Source: DATHBD01 sp035296325 (GTDB lineage Bacteria; Actinomycetota; Actinomycetes; Mycobacteriales; Micromonosporaceae). Taken from it: a DNA stretch of 64,000 nt. This document shows positions 7,433 to 16,881 of the stretch, one piece after another. The position numbers and the translations under genes are program-made. The first letter of the stretch is position 1. Each line of letters begins with the position of its first letter. The notes below the pieces were generated by a model. It did no database searches, was not told the DNA's origin, and worked only from the letters and a program-made list of their open reading frames with translations. Location: NCBI GenBank assembly GCA_035296325.1, contig DATHBD010000015.1, forward strand, positions 23,838 to 87,837. Direction: 5' to 3'.

Positions 7433-9925
7433 TCACTGCTTCGGGAAGTTGTTCTCGGCCACGACCGGCAGCGCGGTGACGAGTGCGGTGCCACCGGCCG
7501 CGACGGTCTCGGCGACCACCCAGGCGCGGTTGTTCACGTTGGGTGCGAGCACACTCTGCTGGCAGTGGACTCCGGTGGTGAAGCCGAGGAAACTGTTCTG
7601 CCGCACCAGCGCGTACGGACCGAGCTGGCCGTACAGGCTGACCCCGTCGACCGGGGTGCTCAGCTTGGTCAGCCGCCGGCCGGTGAGGACCAGCTCGGCG
7701 AACGTGTCGGTGATCCAGGTGGAGTGCACGTTGCTGACCGCCACGGCGTGCCGGTCGCGACGGTGGTCGAAGGGCACCATCACCCGCACCGTGTTGCCGC
7801 GCACCTGCACGGTGCGGCCCTGGCTGGCGGCGAAGCCGATATGGATACCCCGCGTGCAGTCCTGTACGACGTTGTCGAGCACGCGGATGGCGTTGCCGGT
7901 GCCGGCCACGGTCACCCCGGCCCCACCGGCCAGGTAACCGGCGAGCGCGTCCCGCAGCCCGCTCCACCAGGACTCGGGGATGTCAGCCGGACGGGTCGGG
8001 CCGGTGACGTAGCGGGCGAAGACCACCGATGCGCGGCGGCGGGTGCCGTACTGGCCGATCAGCACCGCGGCGCGCTTGTCGAACTCCTGGGCGAAGGCCA
8101 GAATCGTCGGCTGCAGCTGGATCTGCGGCACCAGACGTATCGTCGCGGCGAGCACACCGGCGAACAGCTCGCGCGGCAAGGAGTCCACACCGGCCTGCTT
8201 CGCCGGCACGTACCGGATGGTGTTGCCCTGTACCAGGACGTCGAGCCCGCCGGCCACCAGCACGCCCGACTGCCAGGCGCCGGTGGCGATGTGGTTACCG
8301 GTGACCCTGACCCGCGCACAGTTGCGCACGGCGAGCGCCGCGGCCTGCGGCGCGCTGGCGTCCAGGCAGGTGAGCACCGTGTCGGTGACGACCACCTCGG
8401 CGCAGTCGACGAAGGTGACCGCGCCGTCCCGGTGCACGCCTCCGGGTGGTCCGCCGGCGACCTGCACGTCGTCCAGACGGGCGTCCGCGCAGCCGTCGAA
8501 CCGCAGCGCACACTCGCCGTTCACCGCCCGGATCACGGTCGACGGGCCGACCCCGGTGATCGTGACGCGGGGCCGGCGGATGAAGACACCGGTGTGGACC
8601 AGATACTCCCCGGCCGCGAGGCAGACCTCGCCGCCGCTGGGAGGCAGCGAGTTCACCGCGGCCTGCAGGTCGTCGCCCGGAAATGCGGTCACCGTGCAGG
8701 TGGACCGGTCCCGCAGCTCGGTCAGCGGCCGGAACTTCGGCCGGCAGTCCCGCTCCACCACCTTGGTGTCCAGGTTGACCAGGGCGAGCGGCACGAACGC
8801 GCGCGGCACGCCGTCCGGCGGTACGTTGAGCCGCCGCTCCACGGCCCGGTCGGCCTCGGGCCGCAACGCCGCACCCCACCAGTCCCCCGCCTGGTAGTTG
8901 CCGGGACCGGCGGTGAAGAACACGCCCAGGTTCCGGGTGCCGCGCAGTGCCGGCACCTGTCCGGTGCCGCCGACCGTCTCGCCGTCCCACCGCCGTACGA
9001 CCAGACCCGCGGCGCCGGGCGGCGCGTCGACCGGACGGCTGAGCGACAGTACGTCGCCCCCGGCGCCGGGCGTCACGTCCACGACGCGGTACAGCGCGCC
9101 GTGCTGAAGCCGGTCCTGCCGCCTCGCCAGCCAGGAAACCTCCACCAGCTCGTTTGGAGCGAACTTCACCCCGCCGGCGAACGCCAGCGTCACCTGGTCG
9201 GCGCTGATCGTCTGCACCGGCACGGCGGCGGCCCCGTTCTCGTACGACCAGGCGAACCGGGCGGTGGTCGCGGTGCCGGGGTCGAGCACCTCCACCCGCA
9301 GCAACCCGTCCGGCACGGTCCCGCGCGGGTCACCCGGTGGCAGGCAAGGGTCGGTGGTCGCCGGCGGCGCGCTGCGGTCGATCGTCAACCGGCCGGTGGA
9401 CAGCGGCAGCAGATTCGCGGCGGACATGGCCTGGGCGCAGATAGTTTCGGCGGTCGGCACCGCCCGGACCCGCCAGCCGACCCGGGTCCGGGCCGCGGAG
9501 TCGACCGGATGCAGTGCCGGGTCGACAAGTGCCGTCCAGTCCTCGGCCGGCTGGACGTGTTCGCCGAACACCTCGAGGTACACCAGCGCCCGCCCACCGG
9601 CCGGCAGCGTTGGGGTGATCCGGCCCTGCTGGCTGTACCGGAACGTGGCCGGGGCGAAGGCGGCCTGCCCGTCGACCCAGATCCGCCCGGCGGCGACGTC
9701 CAGGTCCAGGCCGGGCGACGTGACCACCGAGACCGAAAACGCGGTGCTGCCCTCCGGCACGCCAGCCACGCCGACCACGTCTCGGGCCGCCTCGGCGATG
9801 GCCCGCGTGGTGGCGTCGAGGTTGAGATTCCACTCGTGCTCGACGAGCACCCGGCCCTGCTGAAGCCGGGCACCGGTCCACCGCTCGTCGCGGCGCAGCG
9901 GCACCTTGGTGTAATCGCCGGTCAT
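7433..9925 (-). CDS. eCIS tail-fibre-like protein, DUF6519 + right-handed beta-helix
   Basis: The protein has 830 residues. The N-terminal half (about 1-420), beginning GDYTKVPLRRDERWTGARLQ, resembles DUF6519, a domain found in proteins of tail-like particles. From about 430 to 800 there are regular short beta-rungs with repeated Asn/Val positions (VRVTGNHIATG, VLVQGNTIRYV, VQVRGNTVRV), typical of a parallel beta-helix as in pectate-lyase-like folds and phage tailspikes. The start is ATG 9925: the in-frame TTG at 9937 is part of a TTGGGAGGAACG ribosome-binding region. ATGA couples it to the upstream gene. By position after the baseplate genes it is the best candidate for the receptor-binding or surface fibre. 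The target is unknown. Confidence 0.75.
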   Translation of the reverse strand: MTGDYTKVPLRRDERWTGARLQQGRVLVEHEWNLNLDATTRAIAEAARDVVGVAGVPEGSTAFSVSVVTSPGLDLDVAAGRIWVDGQAAFAPATFRYSQQGRITPTLPAGGRALVYLEVFGEHVQPAEDWTALVDPALHPVDSAARTRVGWRVRAVPTAETICAQAMSAANLLPLSTGRLTIDRSAPPATTDPCLPPGDPRGTVPDGLLRVEVLDPGTATTARFAWSYENGAAAVPVQTISADQVTLAFAGGVKFAPNELVEVSWLARRQDRLQHGALYRVVDVTPGAGGDVLSLSRPVDAPPGAAGLVVRRWDGETVGGTGQVPALRGTRNLGVFFTAGPGNYQAGDWWGAALRPEADRAVERRLNVPPDGVPRAFVPLALVNLDTKVVERDCRPKFRPLTELRDRSTCTVTAFPGDDLQAAVNSLPPSGGEVCLAAGEYLVHTGVFIRRPRVTITGVGPSTVIRAVNGECALRFDGCADARLDDVQVAGGPPGGVHRDGAVTFVDCAEVVVTDTVLTCLDASAPQAAALAVRNCARVRVTGNHIATGAWQSGVLVAGGLDVLVQGNTIRYVPAKQAGVDSLPRELFAGVLAATIRLVPQIQLQPTILAFAQEFDKRAAVLIGQYGTRRRASVVFARYVTGPTRPADIPESWWSGLRDALAGYLAGGAGVTVAGTGNAIRVLDNVVQDCTRGIHIGFAASQGRTVQVRGNTVRVMVPFDHRRDRHAVAVSNVHSTWITDTFAELVLTGRRLTKLSTPVDGVSLYGQLGPYALVRQNSFLGFTTGVHCQQSVLAPNVNNRAWVVAETVAAGGTALVTALPVVAENNFPKQ

Positions 9926-11979
9926 CGTTCCTCCCAATCCGCCACGACCACCGACGCGCGCAGCCCCAGCGGTACGAACTCGTCAATGCGCCCGGCGAAC
10001 CGCCGGATCAGGGCGGCACGGCCGGCCTCGTGGTACGCGCCGACCTCGCCACCGTCGCCGGCCGCCCGCAGCAGCGGGTGGTTGTCGTCGGTGTAGTCCA
10101 GCGCCGCATATCCGGCAGCGCCGAAGCCGTCGGAGACGAATCTCGGCGGGGGGTACGGGCCGCTGGCGTAGGTGACCGGCCACCGCGTCGGGCCGCTCGC
10201 CGTCGGCGCCAGGTAGCTGTGCCGGACGCCGCCCTCCTGCTGCTGCGTCACCTCCAGCCCGTCGGTGAAGATGGTGTCCACCGCGGACACCGTCTCCGCA
10301 ACGACCGGCCCGAGGAACGTCACCGCGCTGGTCACCAACGCCGGTGCGAACCGGCTGGCGCGATCGACCGCGGTCACCGGCGGGGCGGCCTGCGGATTGC
10401 CGCCGCACGGGCGGGCACGGCGGCGCCGGCCGTCGACCACGCTGTCGGCAATGGTCACCGGCAGCGCGCCAAGGTCCGCGCGGAGGGGGCCGAGGACACA
10501 TCGCCGTACGGTCAACGCGAGCTCCCACGCGCTTGCGGCGACCTGCACGCCGCCGGCAACCGGGTCCTGGGTGATCCCGTCGAGGGTCACCGCCACGAGC
10601 CGGTCACCGAGCCGCAGCGCGCCCGTGTGCAGGAACCCGGCCAGTTCCAGGCGGCCGCCGTCGAGGTCGAACGCGAGGTCGCCGACGATGGTCGGGGTGA
10701 CCAACGCCGGTGCCACCACCCGCCAGCGGGGCGCGGTCGGGGTGAACGCCTGCGGCGCCGGCGCGACGAGCCGGTCCGACGTCTCCAGTCGGATCTCCAC
10801 GTCGGGCACCCCGTCGCGGCTGGCCGCCGCGTCGAGGCCGGCCGAGAGCGTACGTGCCTTGGCGAACGCCGCAGCGAGGGTCGTCTCGGCGGTGCTGCTG
10901 GCCGGGTTGACCACCACGACGACACGGGCGGCAGGCTGCTCCTCGGCCCGGCTGGCGAGCGCGCCGAACGTGCCCGCGAACGCCCGGTGCCAGGTCGCCC
11001 GCACCGGGCCGGTCAGCCCGCCGCCGAGCTGGAGGTGGCCGCGGCCGGGGTCCACGAGGACCTCACCGGGGCCGGGCGGCACGGGTACGGCACCGGTCGC
11101 CGGCACCGCGCCGTACCGGATCGCCGACGCCGCGACAGGTCCACCCTGGACGGTCAAGGCGAGCAGCGCGCCGGGATGGGCGAGCGGATGGCCGACCGGC
11201 AACTGCCACGGCGGGCCGTAGCCGACCGGGCCGAGCGCCTCCAGTACCCGGTAGGTGGCCCGGACCGGCGCGTCGCTCTCGTCGCCGGTCCGGGTGTCGG
11301 CCGCGGTCGCCGATCCGCCGGTCTGCGACGCGGCAGACTCCGACGCGATCCTGGGTCGGCGCGGGCGCAGATACAGCGGCGCCTGCCCGCCCAGTGGGTC
11401 GAGCGCGAACCGGTTCGGCTCGGCCAGCGGCGCCGCCGCCGTGTCGGTCAGCGTCCGTACCTGCCACGGCCACACGACCGCGGTCACGGCGCGCGGGTGC
11501 CAGCGACCGCCCGGGGTGAAGACCCGGCGGCTCGTCTCGAACGGCCCGTTCGCCCGGGACCGGGCCCCCCGGTCGCCCGGCGTGTACGCCGCGACCCGCA
11601 GCGGCGGCGGGTGCCCGGGCCGCTGCGCCCAGACCGTGTGCTGCCAGCCCTCCAGCACCCGGACGGTGAGGCCGGTCAGCACGAACCCGAAGTCCTCGAG
11701 CGCCGCCGGGGTGCCCTTGCGCCGCCGCAGCGCCACCGCGAACGCGACCTCGCGCCGGCCGGCGTCGGGCGGCAACCCGAGCAGCGCGCCGAGATACGGC
11801 ACGGCCCAGTCGGCGCAGGACTCGATGAAGAAGTCGTCCCAGAGCCGGTCCAGGTCCGCGTGCAGCGCCTCGACCTGCCGGTCGACCGCTCCGAGCAGCG
11901 CGTCGAGCGCGCGCGGCGCGCCCGGCTCCGGTTCGGCCCGTACCGCCGGCGGCAGCCAACGGGCAATCGTGGCGCTCAC
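9922..11979 (-). CDS. Baseplate/tail protein with gpI-like (Tail_P2_I) N-terminus
   Basis: The protein has 685 residues. The first 130 show the layout of P2 gpI-type tail proteins: a hydrophobic WAVPYLGALLGL segment (about 57-69), then RRREVAFAVALRRRKGTPAALEDFG. In this family that region links the baseplate to fibres. The remaining 550 residues are a large beta-rich extension without a recognised domain, far longer than P2 gpI (under 200 aa). The GTG start at 11979 has AAGGTGG upstream and overlaps the stop of a 19-codon bridging ORF. Its own stop overlaps the fibre ATG (ATGA). A baseplate-to-fibre adaptor is the likely role. Confidence 0.75.
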   Translation of the reverse strand: MSATIARWLPPAVRAEPEPGAPRALDALLGAVDRQVEALHADLDRLWDDFFIESCADWAVPYLGALLGLPPDAGRREVAFAVALRRRKGTPAALEDFGFVLTGLTVRVLEGWQHTVWAQRPGHPPPLRVAAYTPGDRGARSRANGPFETSRRVFTPGGRWHPRAVTAVVWPWQVRTLTDTAAAPLAEPNRFALDPLGGQAPLYLRPRRPRIASESAASQTGGSATAADTRTGDESDAPVRATYRVLEALGPVGYGPPWQLPVGHPLAHPGALLALTVQGGPVAASAIRYGAVPATGAVPVPPGPGEVLVDPGRGHLQLGGGLTGPVRATWHRAFAGTFGALASRAEEQPAARVVVVVNPASSTAETTLAAAFAKARTLSAGLDAAASRDGVPDVEIRLETSDRLVAPAPQAFTPTAPRWRVVAPALVTPTIVGDLAFDLDGGRLELAGFLHTGALRLGDRLVAVTLDGITQDPVAGGVQVAASAWELALTVRRCVLGPLRADLGALPVTIADSVVDGRRRRARPCGGNPQAAPPVTAVDRASRFAPALVTSAVTFLGPVVAETVSAVDTIFTDGLEVTQQQEGGVRHSYLAPTASGPTRWPVTYASGPYPPPRFVSDGFGAAGYAALDYTDDNHPLLRAAGDGGEVGAYHEAGRAALIRRFAGRIDEFVPLGLRASVVVADWEER

Positions 11980-12035
11980 GTGTCCACCTTCCGTTCGCGA
12001 CTGCGGGGCTCGCTCCGCTCACTCCTCGCGCTCAT
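11976..12035 (-). CDS. 19-codon bridging mini-ORF between two baseplate genes
   Basis: ATG 12035 overlaps the stop of the 840-aa baseplate gene (ATGA). Its TGA overlaps the GTG start of the 685-aa gene (GTGA). The peptide would be MSARSERSEPRSRERKVDT. It lies entirely inside an intergenic repeat-like element and probably has no function as a peptide. Its frame preserves the chain of coupled translation seen throughout the operon. Confidence 0.4.
   Translation of the reverse strand: MSARSERSEPRSRERKVDT
11988..12035 (-). repeat. Actinomycete intergenic repeat-like element (GAGGAGTGAGCGGAGCGAG type)
   Basis: On the minus strand the sequence contains GCGAGGAGTGAGCGGAGCG followed by AGCCCCGCAGTCGCGAAC. 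Its iterated GAGCG/GAGTG units look like short dispersed repeats common between Micromonosporaceae and Streptomyces genes. I see only this copy in the window. It is the only insertion between otherwise overlapping genes of the operon. Confidence 0.5.
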
Positions 12036-14554
12036 GTGGTCACCGCCGTGACGGCCGGTGCGGGCGCCAGCCCGACCAACTCGAACCGGGCGGGCGGATC
12101 GGCGGCGCCGAGCGTCAGCACCGGAACGCCCACCACCCCGGCCACGGCGTGGACGTGCACCATCACGTCGGACCGGTCGAGCGCGACACCGAGCGCCCGG
12201 TCCAGCGGGTCGAGCGGGCCCCCAGCCGTGGTCAGCAGCGCGACCACCGCGGCGGTCACGTCCGCCGGCCGGGCCCGCGGATCGGGCACGATCTGCGCGG
12301 TGAGCGGCAGCGCCGTGACCGTGCCGGCGGAGACGCACAGCGGCACGCTCAGGTCGCGGCGACCGTCCAGGTAGGCGGCGAGCGCATCTACCTCGGCGCC
12401 CGTCGGTGGACGCGGACCGGTGGTCCCGAGCCGGAGGAACGCGACATGCTCGCCGGTGCCGCCGCACGGGCAGCCGGCCGGTCCCGCGCCCCGCCAGGCC
12501 GCCGCGTGCGAGACGCCTGGAAACCCGCGCGCCACGTCAGCGAGGTCTGCGCGGGAGACGACCCGGTCGCCGACGCGGGACCGACCCGGCGCCAGACGGC
12601 GAATCCGGCGCGGGTCGTCCTGGTCGGCGCCGCCGCTGGTCGGCCCGGCACCGACGACGCTCTTCACGCCCCGGACGCTGCCGAGCAGCGCGGTGATCGC
12701 GCCGGCCGGCAGTTCGCCGACCGTCCCGCCTCCCACGCGGTACGTGGCCACGACGTTGTTCCGCCCGGTGGGGACCCGGTTGCCTTCGACGCCGTCGCCG
12801 GTGACGACGGCCTGGGCGCCGTCCGGGCTGAGCGCCGTGGTGTACGCGTCGGTGGTGCCGGTGGCATACAGGGTCGGCCGCTGGGGCCACAGCAGCCCGG
12901 CGACGCGGACCTCGAGCGTGCTGACCGGGGTGCCGTCGGGCCCGAGGTCGGCGGCGACCGGCGCCTTGGGCACCGCAAACCGTTGCCCAGGCCGGCTCGC
13001 GTCGCCGCTGCCGAGGGTGTTCACCGTGGTAGTGCCGTGCCGGACCCGGACCAGGTTGGCATTCGCCGGCGCGCGGTCGGCGGGCAGCGGGAGGGTGGCC
13101 CCGATCAGGTCGACGAGAAGCCCACGCGGCGCTTCCGAGCTGTGGCCGGGCGGCGGCAGTTCCTGGGCCGAGGCCGGGGCCGGGGCGCAGTCGAACACGT
13201 CCCACGTGCCGGCCGGGTTGCGCAGCGCGATCCGCTCAACCGGGTGCGCCGCGCCCGGGGCCGGGTAGAGCCGCAGCCGGGCGGGCGTGCCGGTGACCGC
13301 CGTTGGCAGCTCGTAGTGCTGTGCCGGGATCCGTGCGCCGACGACGTACACCCGGACCGGTCGACCGCTGAGGGTCGCCCGGGCCAGCGCGGCGAGCTGG
13401 CCACCGAACTGCAGCCGCGACGCCGGGACCGTTGAGCCGGGCGCCACCTCCCAGTCGAGTCTGGAGTGGACGGTCGGTTCGACCACGTCGCAGGCCGGCA
13501 GGTCTGCGGTCTCGATCGTGGCACCCCGGCCGAGGCCCCAGTCGACCACGGCGACCCGCTGACCCGGCGACAGCTCGTCGAGCTGGGTGTCGAGCACCAC
13601 GGCGCTACTTTCCAGACCTGCCGGCCCGGTGTAGAAGCCGGCGAGCTGAATCTTGTCGGTGGTGGTGCTGGGTGTTCCGCTGGTAGGGATCCGCACCGTC
13701 GAGGCCTGCCGGCGGGCGGAACCGGCCGCGGTGACCACGCGGTAGGCGGCGTACACCCTGCTGGGATCGCTCAGCAGCGGACCCAGGTCCCGGTCGAACG
13801 TGACCACGACCGTCCCCAGGTCGGCCACCCGCCCGGTCACCTTGGCGACCGCGAGCGGGGTGGCGTTGGCGCTCATCGCGGCCTGGTACAGGTACCACCA
13901 CCACAGCAGCCAGGTCCACCAGACCGACCAGTCGTAGCTCCACGGCGGCGGCGCACCCGCTCCGGTGGGGGCCAGTTCCTCCACAAACAGCACCCGGTCG
14001 CCGACCCGGAACCCGGGGTCCTGCAGGAACCGCAGCGTGGGGCCGGCCGGCGCCGCCGGTACCGGGACCGGCGTGGCGGTCAGGCCCGCCCGGTCGGCGT
14101 ACAGCTGGGTCTCCTCGGCCACCTCGAACACCTGCGCCGGACGGGTCGACGTGCCGGGTGCCTGGACCCGGGTGCCGGCCGGTACGACCGGGCCGGCGCC
14201 CCGGTCGGTGTCGACCATGACCCAGCCCTGCGCGGCGACCCGCTGTTGCGGCCGGTACCCGACCAGCCCGGCGAGGCGCCGCAGGTCCGTCCAGTCCTGA
14301 GCGGTCGGCAGGTACGCCTCACCGGCGGTCAGCTCGGTGTACGCGGCGACGCCCTCGGCGACGTACGCCCACAGAGCCGCGAGCTTCATCGCGCGCGGGT
14401 CGCCCGCCACGTCCCACCGCCGACCCAGCGGGACACCGTCCACAGGAGACTGTTCCACGTCGCGGACCAGTTCATCCAGGAAGTCGTGGTACGTGGCGAG
14501 CCGGCGGCGCAGCCGGGACAGCCCGGGCGGTACGACAGCGGGTTGGAAGCTCAC
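12032..14554 (-). CDS. Baseplate J-like protein 2, with a Trp-rich segment
   Basis: The protein has 840 residues. The N-terminal AYLPTAQDWTDLRRLAGLVGYRPQ (about 80-103) and a C-terminal region built around ADLADVARGFPGVSHAAAW are typical of baseplate J/gp6-like wedge proteins (Afp11/Afp12 in eCIS). It is the second such protein, directly after the 776-aa one. Residues 205-224 are extraordinary: eight Trp and three Tyr in 20 positions. A CPCGGTGEH motif lies near the C-terminus. The GTG start at 14554 overlaps the previous stop (GTGA). It probably builds baseplate wedges with its paralogue. Confidence 0.85.
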   Translation of the reverse strand: MSFQPAVVPPGLSRLRRRLATYHDFLDELVRDVEQSPVDGVPLGRRWDVAGDPRAMKLAALWAYVAEGVAAYTELTAGEAYLPTAQDWTDLRRLAGLVGYRPQQRVAAQGWVMVDTDRGAGPVVPAGTRVQAPGTSTRPAQVFEVAEETQLYADRAGLTATPVPVPAAPAGPTLRFLQDPGFRVGDRVLFVEELAPTGAGAPPPWSYDWSVWWTWLLWWWYLYQAAMSANATPLAVAKVTGRVADLGTVVVTFDRDLGPLLSDPSRVYAAYRVVTAAGSARRQASTVRIPTSGTPSTTTDKIQLAGFYTGPAGLESSAVVLDTQLDELSPGQRVAVVDWGLGRGATIETADLPACDVVEPTVHSRLDWEVAPGSTVPASRLQFGGQLAALARATLSGRPVRVYVVGARIPAQHYELPTAVTGTPARLRLYPAPGAAHPVERIALRNPAGTWDVFDCAPAPASAQELPPPGHSSEAPRGLLVDLIGATLPLPADRAPANANLVRVRHGTTTVNTLGSGDASRPGQRFAVPKAPVAADLGPDGTPVSTLEVRVAGLLWPQRPTLYATGTTDAYTTALSPDGAQAVVTGDGVEGNRVPTGRNNVVATYRVGGGTVGELPAGAITALLGSVRGVKSVVGAGPTSGGADQDDPRRIRRLAPGRSRVGDRVVSRADLADVARGFPGVSHAAAWRGAGPAGCPCGGTGEHVAFLRLGTTGPRPPTGAEVDALAAYLDGRRDLSVPLCVSAGTVTALPLTAQIVPDPRARPADVTAAVVALLTTAGGPLDPLDRALGVALDRSDVMVHVHAVAGVVGVPVLTLGAADPPARFELVGLAPAPAVTAVTT

Positions 14555-16881
14555 CGGCCACCTCCGACAATCACGTCAAGTCGACCCCGCGACGGTTGCG
14601 CGGGATCGTCGTCCAGGACCGCGATCTCGCCCGGGCCGACAGTCAGCACGTCCAGGCGCACCGACGGTGGGTCGGTGATCCGCCGGGCCTGGGTCGCCTC
14701 CACGCGGTCCACCCCCGGCAGGGCGGCCACCGCCGCGATCACCGCGGAGACGTACACGGGTGCGCCGAGGCCCATCCGGTCCGGATGGAAGAAGCCGGGC
14801 TGACGGGTGGAGCCGGGGCGCAGCAGCGCGAGGATCTGCCCGCGCAGCGTGTCCGCGCCCACGGTGGGCGTCGCGCACACGGTCAGCTGCAGGTACAGCC
14901 CGACCGGGGTTCCGGCGACGACGGCCACCTCGGTGCCGAGCATCCGCACGTCCTCGACGGCGACGCGGAGCCGCTCGAGCCGGTCCGCCGCGACCGTCGC
15001 GGGATCGGCCGTCAGCCCGACCGAGGTCCGCACGATCGGCCAGGAGCCGGACCACCCTCGGGTGGCGGCTGCGCGCTGGACGCCCGGCTGGCGACTGAGG
15101 TATCCGGCATGGTCGGCCGGGGTGACCGCGCGGCGTGGGTTCGCCGCGTACGCCTCGGGGGCGTCCCGGCGGGCCCGGTCGAGAGACTCCGGCTCGGCGC
15201 CACCGGTCGCGGGTACGGGGTTGCGGGCGTCGGCGACGTGCTGCCACTGCGGCGGCAGACCTGGGCCGGCGACGTTGCGTTCCAACACCCGCAGCACGTT
15301 CGCCGGCAGGTTCGCCGCGACGCCGGCACCGACCTCGTACGCCGCGACGACCGTACTGCCGCCCGGCGGGAGCAGGCCGAGCGCGCCGGTGCGGAACCGC
15401 AGGGCCGGCGGCATCCCGTCCTCGGTATCCAGGACGCAGGCCAGGGCGGGGTCGGCGACCTCGACCAGCGACGGCACCAACTCCGGCCGCACGGTGCCGC
15501 CGGAGGGCAGCCGCACGTCGACATCGAGCCGGTACGGTCTGCCGTCGGCGCGCCGGGCGACCGGCATCGTGGCCGCCGCGTCGAGGTGGTACTCACCCGG
15601 CCGACCGGCGCGTAGCGCCCCCGGTCCGGCGGCCAGCCGGCCGTGGTGCGCTGGTACCAGGTTGGCGCGGGCGACGGTGACCTCGGGGGCGCCGGCTCGA
15701 TCGTCGACGGCGACCGGGTAGGCGCGGGGTAGCGCCTCGCCTGGTGACCAGCGCACCGTGTACAGGGGCAGGGCCGGGGCGAGTGGGTCCGTGAGCGGGG
15801 TGACCGCGGCGAGCCGGACGACATGCGCCGGTCGGCTCGGCAGCGGCTCGCGGAACGCCGGACCGGGCAGCGGCCAGGTGACGGTGCGGCCGGCCCAGGC
15901 GTGCTGGCGGTCGATGTCGCTCGCGTCGACGACCTCGAACGCCAGCAGGTCCCCCGCGGCGAGCCAGGCATCGCCGAGCGGGTCGGCCGGCGCGGGCCGA
16001 ACCAGTACGCATTCGGTGGTCCCCTCGGGCAGCTCGAACGCGTCGCCGGTCCAGTCGTACACCGGGATCTCACCCCGGGACGGTTGCACGGTCAGGGCCG
16101 CCTCGATGGTGAACCCGAGCGCGGAGCCGGCCGCCACAGCGGCGACCGAACCGGCCGGCACCGCCACGGGTGCGGCCCCGGGCGGCGGTTGGACGAGCAC
16201 GCAGGTCCGGGCCGAGACCGCCTCACCGAGCCGGTAGTCGACCAGCGCAACGTGCCGACGCACGGAGGTACGCCGGCGGGCCGTCTCCAGGTACGCCTCG
16301 GTGGCCTGCCGGTCGAGCCGGTAGTGCAGCAGGTCGCCGACGTGGGCGAAGAGCTCCGCGACGGCGATGTCCGGATCGGCCGGCGACAGGTCCGCATCCG
16401 GGTACTCCCGGTGCAGGAACTCGACCAGGGCCTGACGCAGCCCGGTCCAGTCCCGTGCCAGGTAGTCGTGGACCGGCGACGGCCGGGGCGGCATCTGCGG
16501 CTCGGCCGCGGGCAGCCAGCTGGCGCCGTCGTCGCACTCCGGCCGCAGCCGCACCGGCACCCAGGTCCGGAGCGGGTCGAACGGGACGGCCGCGGGCGGC
16601 AGCACGTCGAGTCGGTACCGGCCGGGGTCCGGGTTGCCGGTGACCGCGAGCACGATCCGGCCCGCGTCCACTGTGGCGCCGGTGACCCGCGCGGTGCGAC
16701 CGCCGGGCGGCGGGGTGAGCCGCCACCGGGCCGGGTCGGCGATCGCGGGCGGTGGCGGCCCGTACAGCCAGACGTCGACCCGCCGCGCCCCGGCCTCGGT
16801 CCGCGTACCGGCCGCGCGCAGCCCGTGCACCCCGGTTGTCGGGTCGAACAGCATCGCGGGGCGGTGCACGGGCGTCGTCAT
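14551..16881 (-). CDS. Baseplate J-like protein 1 (Afp11-like wedge protein)
   Basis: The protein has 776 residues. It contains HDYLARDWTGLRQALVEFLH and then PDADLSPADPDIAVAELFAHVGDLLHYRLDR (two adjacent stretches near residues 140-190), the N-terminal signature of large baseplate J/gp6-type eCIS proteins. The C-terminal PADHAGYLSRQPGVQRAAATRGW region is the conserved J-domain part. This family forms the wedges that surround the hub and trigger sheath contraction. ATG 16881 overlaps the stop of the gp25-like gene by ATGA, so wedge subunits are made in a coupled series. Confidence 0.9.
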   Translation of the reverse strand: MTTPVHRPAMLFDPTTGVHGLRAAGTRTEAGARRVDVWLYGPPPPAIADPARWRLTPPPGGRTARVTGATVDAGRIVLAVTGNPDPGRYRLDVLPPAAVPFDPLRTWVPVRLRPECDDGASWLPAAEPQMPPRPSPVHDYLARDWTGLRQALVEFLHREYPDADLSPADPDIAVAELFAHVGDLLHYRLDRQATEAYLETARRRTSVRRHVALVDYRLGEAVSARTCVLVQPPPGAAPVAVPAGSVAAVAAGSALGFTIEAALTVQPSRGEIPVYDWTGDAFELPEGTTECVLVRPAPADPLGDAWLAAGDLLAFEVVDASDIDRQHAWAGRTVTWPLPGPAFREPLPSRPAHVVRLAAVTPLTDPLAPALPLYTVRWSPGEALPRAYPVAVDDRAGAPEVTVARANLVPAHHGRLAAGPGALRAGRPGEYHLDAAATMPVARRADGRPYRLDVDVRLPSGGTVRPELVPSLVEVADPALACVLDTEDGMPPALRFRTGALGLLPPGGSTVVAAYEVGAGVAANLPANVLRVLERNVAGPGLPPQWQHVADARNPVPATGGAEPESLDRARRDAPEAYAANPRRAVTPADHAGYLSRQPGVQRAAATRGWSGSWPIVRTSVGLTADPATVAADRLERLRVAVEDVRMLGTEVAVVAGTPVGLYLQLTVCATPTVGADTLRGQILALLRPGSTRQPGFFHPDRMGLGAPVYVSAVIAAVAALPGVDRVEATQARRITDPPSVRLDVLTVGPGEIAVLDDDPAQPSRGRLDVIVGGGR

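Noticed and set aside
9926..9937. TTG 9937 as the start of the fibre gene
   Set aside because: These codons are the ribosome-binding site itself (GGGAGGAACG) for ATG 9925.
6773..10096. 1107-codon plus-strand frame
   Set aside because: It is antisense to the nuclease-like and fibre genes, with low-complexity composition and no family match.
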